Of a DNA stretch of 64,000 bases, positions 36,565 through 45,579 are shown piece by piece; within the stretch, counting starts at the first letter, position 1, and each line of letters starts with the position of its first letter. The translations under genes were made by a program, and so were the position numbers. Where the stretch lies: contig NZ_CALTYA010000003.1 of NCBI RefSeq assembly GCF_943913405.1, positions 124,001 through 188,000 of the forward strand. The letters are read 5' to 3'. The notes beneath the pieces are model-generated. The model searched no databases. It was not told the origin of the DNA and saw only the letters and a list, made by a program, of their open reading frames with translations. This stretch comes from an uncultured Flavobacterium sp. (lineage in GTDB: Bacteria; Bacteroidota; Bacteroidia; Flavobacteriales; Flavobacteriaceae).

Positions 36565-37908
36565 CTACTTCACAATCGCCTTGTAAATATCGTTTCCATT
36601 GGCAAATAAAACCAGCGCTATAAGTATAAAGAAACCAATTACTTGTGCGCGCTCCATGAATTTTTCGCTCGGTTTTCTTCTTGAAATAATTTCGAATAAT
36701 AAAAACATTACGTGGCCTCCATCAAGGGCAGGAATCGGCAATAAGTTCATTACGCCAAGCATAATTGACAACAATGCGGTGATGTTCCAAAAGGCGAACC
36801 AGCTCCATTGTTCTGGAAAAATATTGAAAATTGCGAAAAATCCGCCCACTTCTTTATACGCTCCAGTCTTTGGATTGAAGATCGTTTTCAATTGCTGTCC
36901 GTAGCCTACAACTTTGTCTTTCCCCATTTCAATTCCGATTGGAAACGATTCGAAAAAGCCATATTTGTGCTTGCTGATTTTATATAATCCTAATTTTTCT
37001 AGATTGTCTGCCTGAAGACGCGTTGCAAAAGCAATTCCAAGCTTCGCGCTGTCATTAAATTTAACCGTTGACTGAATCTCTTCATTGTCTCTTTTGATGG
37101 TCACAGGAACTGTTTTTCCTTTAAAGCTGTCAAATTGAGCGATCGCTTCGTCTGCATAGCGAATCGGCTGTCCGTTGATGCTCGTGATAATGTCTTTGGC
37201 TTTTAAATTTTTAGCGTTTGCAGAACCATCTTCTACGCCAATCACAATAAAAGGAATTCTCATTTCAACAGAACTGCGTCTTCCTGAATTGCTGATTTGG
37301 TTTACGATATCGACAGGCAATTTGATCGTTTCCTGTTTTCCGTTTCTGTCTACTACAATTTCTTCTGCCATATAAATATCGCTTGCGAAATCGCTGAAAC
37401 GTTCTCTTTGAACGCCATTTATCGAAAGAATCTTGTCTCCGTTTTTGATTCCGGCTTTTTCTAGCGCTGGATTTGTTACCCAGATTCCATCTTTCAATTC
37501 GCTGTTTGCTACGTAAGTTTCTCCGTAGTAAAAAGCAATTCCGATATAGATAATAAAGGCTAAGATGAAATTCACAGTTACACCGCCAAGCATGATGATC
37601 AAACGTTGCCAAGCTGGTTTTGAACGGAATTCCCAAGGCTGAGGCGGCAAAGCCATCTGCTCTTTATCCATGCTTTCGTCAATCATTCCGGCAATTTTCA
37701 CGTAGCCTCCAAGCGGCAACCATCCAATTCCATATTCTGTTTCACCGATTTTTTTCTTTAGAAGAGAAAATTTGACATCAAAGAAAAGATAGAATTTCTC
37801 TACTCTGGTCTTGAATAATTTGGCAGGGATAAAATGTCCTAATTCGTGCAGTACAATCAATAAAGATAAACTCAACAAAAACTGTGAGAGCTTAATAACT
37901 ATTTCCAT
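36565..37908 (-). CDS. rseP: RIP metalloprotease RseP (site-2 protease)
   Basis: A 447-residue inner-membrane zinc protease. The HExxH motif is HELGH at residues 21-25 in the first membrane span. Two PDZ regions lie in the middle (about 130-290; GIWVTNPALEKAGIKNGDKILSINGV and DIITSINGQPI). The third zinc ligand lies in NLLPIPALDGGHVM near residue 400. It performs intramembrane proteolysis, classically of anti-sigma factors, after a first cut in the periplasm. The N-terminus begins directly with the catalytic helix, as usual. The neighbours give no clue to its substrate. Confidence 0.96.
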   Translation of the reverse strand: MEIVIKLSQFLLSLSLLIVLHELGHFIPAKLFKTRVEKFYLFFDVKFSLLKKKIGETEYGIGWLPLGGYVKIAGMIDESMDKEQMALPPQPWEFRSKPAWQRLIIMLGGVTVNFILAFIIYIGIAFYYGETYVANSELKDGIWVTNPALEKAGIKNGDKILSINGVQRERFSDFASDIYMAEEIVVDRNGKQETIKLPVDIVNQISNSGRRSSVEMRIPFIVIGVEDGSANAKNLKAKDIITSINGQPIRYADEAIAQFDSFKGKTVPVTIKRDNEEIQSTVKFNDSAKLGIAFATRLQADNLEKLGLYKISKHKYGFFESFPIGIEMGKDKVVGYGQQLKTIFNPKTGAYKEVGGFFAIFNIFPEQWSWFAFWNITALLSIMLGVMNLLPIPALDGGHVMFLLFEIISRRKPSEKFMERAQVIGFFILIALVLFANGNDIYKAIVK

Positions 37909-38118
37909 TTTTTAGTTTTAGATTCAATAATTCCGAACAAAAATAGTGTTTTCTATTTACTTACAATTATATTCTGAATTTTTCGCTATTTTAAAAGTTT
38001 GTTAATAATCAAAATGAGCATCTCACTTAATTATTTGTGCCTTAACTTTACTTTTTCAAACGAATTTTTATTCTTACTTCAATGGTTTAAAAGCCATTTT
38101 CTTTAAAAACAGTACATT

Positions 38119-39183
38119 ATGTCTTCAAAATTATTTTCCATATTTCAGATAAAAAGCATTATCCTGAAAAATCGCATCGTCATTTCTCCGATGTGCCAAT
38201 ATTCTGCCAAAGACGGATTTGCAAACGACTGGCATCTGGTTCATCTCGGAAGCCGTGCCAGTGGAGGCGCTTCCTTAATTATTCAAGAAGCAACTTCGGT
38301 TTCTCCCGAAGCCAGAATTTCTCCGGAAGATTTAGGAATCTGGAGCGACGAACACATTGAAAAATTAAAAAACATCACGAATTTTATAACCGAACATCAT
38401 TGCGTTCCCGGAATCCAATTGGCGCACGCCGGAAGAAAAGCAAGCGTCACTTCGCCTTGGCAAGGCAACAGAAAATTGTCAAAAGAAGAAGGCGGGTGGG
38501 AAACTTTTGCCCCAAGCGCCATCGGTTATCACGACAATGAACACACGACAGCTTTAGACAAAATCGGAATCGAAAAAGTAATTTCAGATTTCAAATCGGC
38601 TACAAAAAGAGCAGTTCAAGCGGGTTACAAAGTCTTGGAACTTCACGGAGCGCACGGCTATTTGTTGCACCAATTTCTTTCGCCTTTGTCCAATAAAAGA
38701 ACCGACGAATATGGCGGAAGCTTCGAAAACAGAATCCGTTTTACGTTAGAAATTTTAGAAGCTGTTCAGCAAGAATGGCCAAATGATTTGCCTTTATTCG
38801 TAAGGATTTCTGCGACAGATTGGGCTGACGGAGGCTGGAATATCGAAGAATCCATAAAACTTTCCGAAATTTTAAAACATAAAGGAGTTGATTTGATAGA
38901 TGTTTCTTCTGGCGGATTGGTTTCACACCAAAAAATTCCGGTTGAACCAGGATACCAAGTGCCATTTGCAGAAAAAATAAGAAAAGAAACAAAAATGTGC
39001 ACCGGCGCCGTCGGATTAATCACCGAAGCAAAACAAGCGGAATCCATTGTATCCGAAGAAAAAGCAGATTTAGTTTTCTTCGCCAGAGAATCATTACGCG
39101 ACCCAAATTTAGCCTTGACTTTCGCCAGAGAATTAGGAGTAGATGTGCAATGGCCAAATCAATACGATAGAGCGAAAAAATAG
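38119..39183 (+). CDS. NADH:flavin oxidoreductase (Old Yellow Enzyme family, NamA/YqjM-like)
   Basis: A 354-residue TIM-barrel flavoenzyme. The family's FMN and substrate motifs are clear: NRIVISPMCQYSAKDGFANDWHLVHLGSRASGG at the N-terminus, GIQLAHAGRKAS, LHGAHGYLLHQFLSPLSNKRTDEYGGSFENR around residues 173-205, and the C-terminal DLVFFARESLRDP. The Cys in PMCQYS is the redox-modulating residue of the YqjM subgroup. It reduces activated C=C bonds with NAD(P)H. It is the first of four oxidoreductase genes in the same direction, each separated by about 95-125 bases that hold repeats. Confidence 0.95.
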   Translation: MSSKLFSIFQIKSIILKNRIVISPMCQYSAKDGFANDWHLVHLGSRASGGASLIIQEATSVSPEARISPEDLGIWSDEHIEKLKNITNFITEHHCVPGIQLAHAGRKASVTSPWQGNRKLSKEEGGWETFAPSAIGYHDNEHTTALDKIGIEKVISDFKSATKRAVQAGYKVLELHGAHGYLLHQFLSPLSNKRTDEYGGSFENRIRFTLEILEAVQQEWPNDLPLFVRISATDWADGGWNIEESIKLSEILKHKGVDLIDVSSGGLVSHQKIPVEPGYQVPFAEKIRKETKMCTGAVGLITEAKQAESIVSEEKADLVFFARESLRDPNLALTFARELGVDVQWPNQYDRAKK

Positions 39184-39291
39184 TTTCAAAGTTCCAAAGT
39201 TTCAAAGTTCCAAAGCAAAACCAACTTTGCCTCTTAGCGCCTTTGCGACAAAACTTCCAAAACTTTGCGAAAAACTTTGCGCCCTTTGCAT
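39183..39291. repeat. 16-bp tandem repeat and CTTTGCG-rich intergenic repeat
   Basis: Two exact tandem copies of GTTTCAAAGTTCCAAA (39183-39198, 39199-39214) overlap the end of the OYE gene. They are followed by a run built from CTTTGCG words (three copies within 39250-39283, plus near matches). Runs of this second type are, from memory, common between Flavobacterium genes. No coding sense is seen. Confidence 0.6.
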
Positions 39292-39305
39292 TAAAACCAA
39301 ACAAT

Positions 39306-40346
39306 ATGAAAAAAATAAAAACATCCCTTCTTTCCTACGGAATGTCCGGAAAAGTTTTCCACGCGCCATTCCTAGATTTACACGAAGGATTCGAATTAAT
39401 CGGTTCCTGGGAAAGAAGCAAAAAATTAATACAAGAAGATTATCCATACACAAAAAGCTACAATTCCATCGAAGAACTGCTTCAAGACGATTTAGATTTA
39501 GTCATAGTTACTACGCCAGTCGGAACCCATTTTGAATATGCCAAACAAGCACTTTTAGCCAATAAAAACGTCTTGGTAGAAAAAGCATTTACCACAACAG
39601 TCGCCGAAGCCGAGGAATTAAAAAATCTAGCCAAAGAAAAAAATCTGAAGTTAACCGTTTTCCAAAATAGAAGATGGGACAGCGATTTCAAGACCGTAAA
39701 ACAGATTTTAGACAAAGATATTTTAGGAGAAATCGTTGAAGCAGAAATTCATTTTGACAGATATAATCCAAATTTAAGTCCGAAACAGCATAAAGAAACC
39801 GCCAATTCAGGAGCAGGAATTTTAAAGGATTTGGGCCCGCATATAATCGACCAAGCCTTGACTTTATTCGGATTTCCAGAAGCTTTGACCGCCGATATCA
39901 GAATTACCAGAGACCATTCTTTAGTAGATGATAATTTTGATATTTTACTATATTATCCGCGCTTCCGCGTAAGATTGAAAGCCGGATTCTTCGTCAGGGA
40001 AATGCTGCCTTCGTATGTTTTACACGGAAAAAAAGGCACGTTCTTGAAAGACAGAGGCGACGTTCAGGAAGACGAATTGAAATTAGGAAAAAAACCGAAT
40101 AGGGACAATTGGGGGATCGAACCAGATTACAAGCAAGGATTGCTTCACACTGAAGTCAACAGCGTTGTGATCAGAGAGCTCGTTCCAACATTACACGGAA
40201 ATTATTTCGAGTTTTTTGACGGATTATACGAAGCAATTACAAATGATAAAGCCGAACCTGTAACCGCCGAAGATGGAGAAAACGTGATGCGAATTATTGA
40301 AGCTTCGATTAAAAGTAATGAAGAGAAAAAATTAATTGAATTTTAA
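39306..40346 (+). CDS. Gfo/Idh/MocA family oxidoreductase
   Basis: The start is placed at ATG 39306, giving 346 residues; the frame extends upstream through the repeat to a TTG at 39243, which is unlikely to be used. The N-terminal NAD(P) Rossmann fold opens with KTSLLSYGMSGKVFHAPFLD and continues with DLVIVTTPVGTHFEYAKQALLANKNVLVEKAFTTT, whose EKAF matches the conserved EKP position. The C-terminal half is the predicted substrate domain, with GPHIIDQALTLFG. These enzymes oxidise or reduce sugars, inositols or related carbonyls. The substrate is unknown. It is probably cotranscribed with the flanking oxidoreductases. Confidence 0.94.
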   Translation: MKKIKTSLLSYGMSGKVFHAPFLDLHEGFELIGSWERSKKLIQEDYPYTKSYNSIEELLQDDLDLVIVTTPVGTHFEYAKQALLANKNVLVEKAFTTTVAEAEELKNLAKEKNLKLTVFQNRRWDSDFKTVKQILDKDILGEIVEAEIHFDRYNPNLSPKQHKETANSGAGILKDLGPHIIDQALTLFGFPEALTADIRITRDHSLVDDNFDILLYYPRFRVRLKAGFFVREMLPSYVLHGKKGTFLKDRGDVQEDELKLGKKPNRDNWGIEPDYKQGLLHTEVNSVVIRELVPTLHGNYFEFFDGLYEAITNDKAEPVTAEDGENVMRIIEASIKSNEEKKLIEF

Positions 40347-40429
40347 AACACAGATTTCACAGATTTTCACAGATTCTATAAAACATAAATTTTGAAATTT
40401 AATTTGTGCTAATCTGTGAAATCTGTGTT
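40347..40429. repeat. Palindromic intergenic repeat, copy 1
   Basis: Perfect 19-bp arms, AACACAGATTTCACAGATT at 40347-40365 and its complement at 40411-40429, flank a 45-base spacer. The right arm ends 14 bases before the next start codon at 40444, and the left arm begins immediately after the previous stop. A second copy lies at 41416-41493. Confidence 0.8.
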
Positions 40430-40443
40430 CAAATAAAAAAACA

Positions 40444-41394
40444 ATGGAAAAAAGACAATTAGGAAACACCGATTTACAAATCTATCCAATCGCTTTCGGA
40501 GGAAACGTTTTTGGCTGGACACTAGACGAAAAAAAATCATTCGAAATCTTAAACGGTTTTACCGATGTCGGATTTAATTTTATTGACACCGCAGATGTTT
40601 ATTCACGCTGGAAACCTGGAAATTCAGGCGGAGAATCAGAGAAGATCATCGGAAAATGGCTAAAAGAAAAGAAAAACCGCCACGATATTATCCTGACCAC
40701 AAAAGTAGGTTCTGATATGGGCGACGGCAAAAAAGGCTTGAAGAAAAAATATATTTTGCAAGCTGTGGAAGATTCCTTGAAACGATTAAAAACTGATTAT
40801 TTAGATTTATATCAAACTCATTTCGACGATGAATCCACGCCAGTTTTAGAGACTTTGGAAGCATATGATCAACTGGTAAAAGATGGCAAAATCCGCTGGA
40901 TCGGAACTTCAAATATGTCGCCAGAAAGAATAAAAGAATCTTTAGAAACCAGTGCTGAAAAAGGACTTCCCAGTTATGAAACCTTGCAACCGCATTATAA
41001 TTTATACGCAAGAGAAAAATACGAAAGCCAATATGAAACATTAGCATTAGGGCATGGTTTAGGAGTTTTTACTTATTTCTCCCTTGAAAGCGGTTTCTTG
41101 ACTGGAAAATACAGAACAAAAGAAGACCTGAAGAAAAGTCCGCGTGGAGGTGATATGGATAAGTATTTTGACGAAAGAGGGCTGAAAATCTTAGATGCTT
41201 TGGATGAGATTGCAAAACAAAACAACACGACTCCGGCATCGGTTGCCTTGGCTTGGCTGATTCAAAGGCCGTCAGTAACCGCGCCAATTGTGAGTGCTAC
41301 AAGCTTGAGCCAATTAGATGCCATCATCCAAGCGCCCGAACTAAATTTAGATTCTGATGCGATTCGATTTTTAACGTCTCAAAGCGCTTGGTAA
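40444..41394 (+). CDS. Aldo/keto reductase
   Basis: A 316-residue NADPH-dependent (beta/alpha)8 reductase. The catalytic tetrad is visible as Asp and Tyr in FIDTADVYSRW, Lys in ILTTKVGSD and His in DLYQTHFDDES. The C-terminal cofactor region includes TPASVALAWLIQRPSVTAPIVSATSLSQL. It belongs to the YajO/YdbC/PdxI-like group by general appearance. It reduces aldehydes or ketones; the true substrate is unknown. Palindromic repeats lie on both sides, so the gene sits between two copies of the same element. Confidence 0.95.
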   Translation: MEKRQLGNTDLQIYPIAFGGNVFGWTLDEKKSFEILNGFTDVGFNFIDTADVYSRWKPGNSGGESEKIIGKWLKEKKNRHDIILTTKVGSDMGDGKKGLKKKYILQAVEDSLKRLKTDYLDLYQTHFDDESTPVLETLEAYDQLVKDGKIRWIGTSNMSPERIKESLETSAEKGLPSYETLQPHYNLYAREKYESQYETLALGHGLGVFTYFSLESGFLTGKYRTKEDLKKSPRGGDMDKYFDERGLKILDALDEIAKQNNTTPASVALAWLIQRPSVTAPIVSATSLSQLDAIIQAPELNLDSDAIRFLTSQSAW

Positions 41395-41415
41395 AATTGA
41401 TTTACAAAAAATAAC

Positions 41416-41493
41416 AACACAGATTTCACAGATTCACACAGATTAGAAAATTACTTAAAAAATAAATCTGTGAAAATTTGTGAAATCTGTGTT
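41416..41493. repeat. Palindromic intergenic repeat, copy 2
   Basis: Arms AACACAGATTTCACA (41416-41430) and TGTGAAATCTGTGTT (41479-41493) match the outer 15 bp of copy 1. The inner parts (GATTCACACAGATT / AAATCTGTGAAAATT) extend the pairing imperfectly. The right arm ends 13 bases before the start codon at 41507. Confidence 0.8.
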
Positions 41494-41506
41494 TAAAATA
41501 AAAAAA

Positions 41507-42481
41507 ATGAAAGTATTTATCACTAGAATAATCCCCGAAGCAGGACTAAAACTTTTCCGTGAAGCCGGAATTGAAGTCACCCAATGGGAAGAAAAAAGAG
41601 AATTAACGCAAGAAGAATTAATCGAAAATTGCAAGAAAGTTGATGCATTGCTAATTGCCGGAAGAGGCAATATTGATGCAGAATTTTTAAACGAATGCAA
41701 ACACTTGAAAGTAATTTCATTATTTGCCACAGGTTATGACAATGTAGATATTGCCGAAGCCACAAAATTAAAAATCCCGATTGGCCACACACCAGATGTT
41801 TTGAGCAAAGCCACGGCAGACATTGCTTTTTTATTAATGCAAAATGTAGCTAGAAAAACCTTTTTTCACCACAAAAGAATCATCAACGATGACTGGAAAT
41901 TCTTTGAGCCATTGGCTAATATAGGTCAAGATTTACAAGGAAAAACACTCGGAATCTTAGGTCTCGGAAAAATTGGATATGAAATGGCCAGAGCTTCCAA
42001 AGGGGCTTTTGAAATGAATATAATCTATCATAACAGAAGCAATAATACAGAAGCCGAAGAAAAACTCGGGGCCAGAAAAGTTTCTTTTGAAGAATTGCTC
42101 GTACAAAGCGATGTGATTTCGGTTCATGCCAATCTTACGGATGAAACCAAAGATTTGTTCAACAAGGAAGCTTTTGAAAAAATGAAACCGAATGCGATTT
42201 TCGTAAACACAGCGCGCGGACCAATGCACAATGAAAAAGATTTGTTAGAAGCCTTGCAAAACAAAACGATTTGGGGTGCAGGATTAGACGTTACAAATCC
42301 AGAGCCTATGGATAAAGACAACGTGCTTTTGAATATGCCTAACGTTGCTGTTTTGCCACATATCGGTTCGTCAACGCAAGAAACGCGCAATGAAATGGCA
42401 ATACTTTCTGCTAAAAATGTTATTGCAGGAATCAAAGGTGAACGGCTTCCAAAAATAGTCAATCCTGAAATATACGAATAG
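41507..42481 (+). CDS. D-2-hydroxyacid dehydrogenase (glyoxylate/hydroxypyruvate reductase-like)
   Basis: The start is placed at ATG 41507, giving 324 residues; an upstream GTG at 41480 lies inside the palindromic repeat and is unlikely. The NAD(P) Rossmann motif LGILGLGKIGYEMA is central, and the catalytic Arg is in NTARGPMHNE, Glu in the segment NPEPMDKDN and His in VAVLPHIGSSTQETR. The sequence YDNVDIAEATKLKIPIGHTPDVLSKATADIAF is typical of glyoxylate and hydroxypyruvate reductases. It closes the four-gene oxidoreductase cluster and is followed by a terminator. Confidence 0.94.
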   Translation: MKVFITRIIPEAGLKLFREAGIEVTQWEEKRELTQEELIENCKKVDALLIAGRGNIDAEFLNECKHLKVISLFATGYDNVDIAEATKLKIPIGHTPDVLSKATADIAFLLMQNVARKTFFHHKRIINDDWKFFEPLANIGQDLQGKTLGILGLGKIGYEMARASKGAFEMNIIYHNRSNNTEAEEKLGARKVSFEELLVQSDVISVHANLTDETKDLFNKEAFEKMKPNAIFVNTARGPMHNEKDLLEALQNKTIWGAGLDVTNPEPMDKDNVLLNMPNVAVLPHIGSSTQETRNEMAILSAKNVIAGIKGERLPKIVNPEIYE

Positions 42482-42510
42482 TAATATTTTTTAATAAAGA
42501 TATTTTTTGT

Positions 42511-42548
42511 AAAGCGGTATTATTGAGATAAATACCGCTTTATTTTTA
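42511..42548 (+). terminator. Terminator of the oxidoreductase cluster
   Basis: The stem AAAGCGGTATT / AATACCGCTTT, with a loop of about 8 nt, is followed by a T-rich stretch, 30 bases after the stop codon at 42481. Confidence 0.8.
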
Positions 42549-42648
42549 TGATTTATTTAGTAAATGATCTTGTAATTATGGTTTTCGTAAATTGAACTAT
42601 AATTTACTAAATTCAATATTTAAAATCACTATATTAACTTTTTTTTAA

Positions 42649-42656
42649 TAAATTTG
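42649..42656 (+). promoter_or_regulatory. Candidate -7 box for the 273-aa T9SS gene
   Basis: TAAATTTG matches TAnnTTTG, 31 bases before the start codon at 42688. Confidence 0.4.
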
Positions 42657-42687
42657 ATTATAAATTAACATTTAAAATCGAATAAAT

Positions 42688-43509
42688 ATGAAAAAAAACT
42701 ACTTTTTTAGTTCTGTTGTAAAAAAAATAGGATTTGCCTTTTTTCTACTGACTGCTTCATTTTTGAATGCTCAAATAACTGTTTTTCCTTGGGTTGAAAC
42801 ATTTGAAGATAACTCGCCTAGTCGAGCGGACTGGACTCAAATTTATGAAGTGAACACAATGTCATGGAATTTTGTTACAACTCCAACGACAGGGGGAAGC
42901 GGTGTAACTGCTTATGAAGGAACAAAATTTGCAAATTATCGTGCAGATTCTCACAATTTTGACAAGACGAAATTAGTGAGTCCGGTATTGAATCTTTCAA
43001 GTTTGTCTTCTCCAAAAATTAGCTTCTATTATAGAAATCCTTATTGGAATCCTGATCAAAACTGGTTGCGTATTTTCTTTAGGCTTTCTGCTAGCGATCC
43101 GTGGGTTCAGCTTTTAGAATTTCATTCAAATATTACGAGTTGGACTTCTTCTGGAGATATTTTTATTCCCAATACTGCTTATCAAATTGCAATTGAATGT
43201 GAAACAGATTATGGTTATTCTACAACTGTTGATGCATTTTCTATTGCTGAAGGAGCGCTTAGTGTAGATAAAAACGAGAAATTGTCATTTAAATATTATC
43301 CAAATCCGGCAGAGAACGTGTTGCATTTTTCAAGCAACGAATTGGTTCGTCAAGTTGAGGTTTATAATTTGCTAGGACAAAAAGTTTTTGAAACAAAAGT
43401 TAATGAAAATCAAGGCCAGTTGGATGTTTCTAGCCTGACAAGAGGCAATTATATAATTCAAGTAACGGCAGATACAGGAACGCAAGCCTTCAAATTTGTA
43501 AAAAAATAG
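42688..43509 (+). CDS. T9SS-secreted protein with choice-of-anchor-J-like domain
   Basis: A 273-residue protein with a long N-terminal region and signal peptide (about 1-30, cleavage near LNAQ). The middle (32-190) resembles the choice-of-anchor J / MAM-like jelly-roll fold: FPWVETFEDNSPSRADWTQIYEV at the start and LVSPVLNLSSLSSPKISFYYRNPYW within. The C-terminal 75 residues are a textbook T9SS sorting domain (FKYYPNPAENVLHFSSN...GQKVFETKV...FKFVKK). It probably binds a surface or carbohydrate ligand; no enzymatic motif was seen. A strong bidirectional terminator follows. Confidence 0.88.
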   Translation: MKKNYFFSSVVKKIGFAFFLLTASFLNAQITVFPWVETFEDNSPSRADWTQIYEVNTMSWNFVTTPTTGGSGVTAYEGTKFANYRADSHNFDKTKLVSPVLNLSSLSSPKISFYYRNPYWNPDQNWLRIFFRLSASDPWVQLLEFHSNITSWTSSGDIFIPNTAYQIAIECETDYGYSTTVDAFSIAEGALSVDKNEKLSFKYYPNPAENVLHFSSNELVRQVEVYNLLGQKVFETKVNENQGQLDVSSLTRGNYIIQVTADTGTQAFKFVKK

Positions 43510-43529
43510 TTTAATTAATTGTTGCAATG

Positions 43530-43565
43530 AAAAATCCCCCAAGAATTTCTTGAGGGATTTTTTTA
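43530..43565. terminator. Bidirectional terminator
   Basis: The stem AAAATCCC-C-CAAG / CTTG-A-GGGATTTT has one mismatch and flanking A and T runs on both sides. It lies between the converging T9SS and S9 peptidase genes. Confidence 0.8.
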
Positions 43566-43576
43566 TTTAGAAAAAT

Positions 43577-45478
43577 TTATAAAGTTTCTTTCAGCCATCT
43601 GAAAAATTCTTTCTGCCAAACCTGAGCATTTTGAGGTTTCAAAACCCAGTGGTTTTCATCTGGAAATAAGATAAATCGGCTTTTTATTCCTTGCAATTGC
43701 GCTGCCTGAAAAGCTTCCTGTCCTTGTCCAATCGGAACTCGGTAATCTTTTCCACCTTGGAAAATCAAGATTGGGGTGTCCCATTTCGCTACGTTATTGA
43801 TCGGATTGAATTGTGTAAACGTTTTTTGTGCTACAGCATTATCTTTTTCCCAATAAGCACCGCCGTGATCCCAGTTGTTGAAGAAAACTTCTTCCGTAGT
43901 TCCATACATGCTTTGTAAGTTGTAAACACCGCAGTGCGAAATAAAAGTCTTGAATCTTTTTTGGTGAATTCCTGCCAGATAAAATACAGAATAACCGCCA
44001 TAACTTGCGCCAACAGCACCTAATCTTGCTTTATCAACATAGCTTTCTTTTGAAACATCATCAATTGCAGAAAGGTAATCGTTCATTACTTGACCGCCCC
44101 AATCTTTGCTGATCTGTTCGTTCCATTCCACGCCGTGGCCTTGCATTCCTCTTCGGTTTGGTGCCACAACGATGTAACCTTGCGCAGCCATAACTTGAAA
44201 ATTCCATCTAAAAGAATAAAATTGCGTCAATGCAGATTGCGGTCCGCCTTGACAATATAACAAAGTCGGATATTTTTTATTCTTGTCAAAATTTGGAGGA
44301 AGAACTACCCAAACCAACATTTTTTTACCGTCAGTTGTAGTTACATAACGCTTCTCGAATTTGCTCAAAGCAATTTTAGAATACGCTTCGTTATTTACTT
44401 TTGTAATTTGTGTAAATGTTTTTTTCTTTAAATCATAAGAATAAATTTCAGAAGCATGATTGAAATCAGTTCTAGTTACAAGTACATTATCGCCAGAAAA
44501 ACCTAGGATGTCATTTACGTCAAAATCTCCGTCAGTAATTTGTCTTACGGTAACGGCAATTCGCGTCATTCCCGGAAAATTTACTTCAAAAAGTTGCTTT
44601 GTTCCGTTTGTCGGAGCTAAGAAATAGACTTTTTTGCCGTCAGCGCTCCAAGTAAAACTGTCAACAGTTCCGTCCCAAGCGCCTGTCAAATTCATGTCGA
44701 GTCCTTTGAAACGAACGATGATGTCATTTTTGTCGGCTTCATATCCGTCGCGTTTCATCTGCAACCAAGTCAAATCTCCGTTTGGAGAAAATTGCGGTGC
44801 CGTGTCATATCCCAGATTTTTTTCGGTCAAATTTTTAGTCGTTTTTGCAACCAAATCATATTGGTACAAATCTGTATTTGTGGAAGTCGCATATTTTGTT
44901 CCTTCCAATTTTTTTGAAACATAAACGATACTTTTTCCGTCAGGAGACCAAGTGAAATCTTCGTCGCCTCCGAAAGGTTTTTGTGGCGAATCGAAAGGTT
45001 CGTCTTTCATGATATCCGTAAATTTTTCCTTGTCATTTACATCCGAAAAAACTACGTGATTGTGTGTTCCGTCATTCCAAGTGTCCCAATGTCTGTAATC
45101 CAAGCCGTCATAAACCTGCACTTCTGATTTTTCTAGATTTGGATAATAATCTTTCCCTAGAACTTTTCCGACCTTGATTTCTTTGCTTGCCAATAACAAT
45201 TTTCCGTCTGGAGAAACATTTTTGTCTTTCAATAAATTCTCATATTCTTTAATTTCTGTAGGATTTCCGCCTGCAACAGGAACTGAATATACTTTTGAAT
45301 TCGACTTGTTTTCTTCTACGGAAGGAATACTTACCTTATAAATAACATTTTTTCCGTCTTTTGTAATTCCCAGCGGGCTGACTCTTCCGAGTTTCCAGAG
45401 CAATTCTGGCGTCATTACGTTTTGTGCCGAAGCAGATAATCCAATCATACCAATTGTTAAGAGAAGAATTTTTTTCAT
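43577..45478 (-). CDS. Exported S9 family (prolyl oligopeptidase/DPP-type) peptidase
   Basis: A 633-residue protein with signal peptide MKKILLLTIGMIGLSASAQ. Residues about 25-370 form a TolB/WD-like propeller (FTWSPDGKSIVYVSKK, APQFSPNGDLTW, FTWSADGKKVYFL). The C-terminal alpha/beta hydrolase domain has the nucleophile in GASYGGYS (Ser492), Asp578 in GGKDYRVP and His610 in ENHWVL. There is no T9SS sorting domain, so it is likely periplasmic. It cleaves short peptides after Pro, Ala or similar residues. The M1 peptidase and other exported proteases in the window suggest extracellular protein use. Confidence 0.94.
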   Translation of the reverse strand: MKKILLLTIGMIGLSASAQNVMTPELLWKLGRVSPLGITKDGKNVIYKVSIPSVEENKSNSKVYSVPVAGGNPTEIKEYENLLKDKNVSPDGKLLLASKEIKVGKVLGKDYYPNLEKSEVQVYDGLDYRHWDTWNDGTHNHVVFSDVNDKEKFTDIMKDEPFDSPQKPFGGDEDFTWSPDGKSIVYVSKKLEGTKYATSTNTDLYQYDLVAKTTKNLTEKNLGYDTAPQFSPNGDLTWLQMKRDGYEADKNDIIVRFKGLDMNLTGAWDGTVDSFTWSADGKKVYFLAPTNGTKQLFEVNFPGMTRIAVTVRQITDGDFDVNDILGFSGDNVLVTRTDFNHASEIYSYDLKKKTFTQITKVNNEAYSKIALSKFEKRYVTTTDGKKMLVWVVLPPNFDKNKKYPTLLYCQGGPQSALTQFYSFRWNFQVMAAQGYIVVAPNRRGMQGHGVEWNEQISKDWGGQVMNDYLSAIDDVSKESYVDKARLGAVGASYGGYSVFYLAGIHQKRFKTFISHCGVYNLQSMYGTTEEVFFNNWDHGGAYWEKDNAVAQKTFTQFNPINNVAKWDTPILIFQGGKDYRVPIGQGQEAFQAAQLQGIKSRFILFPDENHWVLKPQNAQVWQKEFFRWLKETL

Positions 45479-45534
45479 TGTACTAATTTAAAGGCTTAAA
45501 GGTATAAATAATAAGGAGAAATTTGTCTTAAAAA

Positions 45535-45564
45535 TAAAGGCCACCGATTTGGCAGCCTTTAAAA
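45535..45564 (-). terminator. Weak terminator after the metallopeptidase gene
   Basis: AAAGGC pairs with GCCTTT, with an inner CCA / TGG pairing. It lies just beyond the stop at 45580 and is T-rich on the minus strand. The stem is interrupted. Confidence 0.45.
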
Positions 45565-45579
45565 TAGAGTGGTTAGAAA

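Noticed and set aside
40347..41493. Repeated ACAGATTTCACAGATT units considered as a CRISPR array
   Set aside because: Only two copies, arms are inverted rather than direct, a full gene lies between them, and no cas genes are present.
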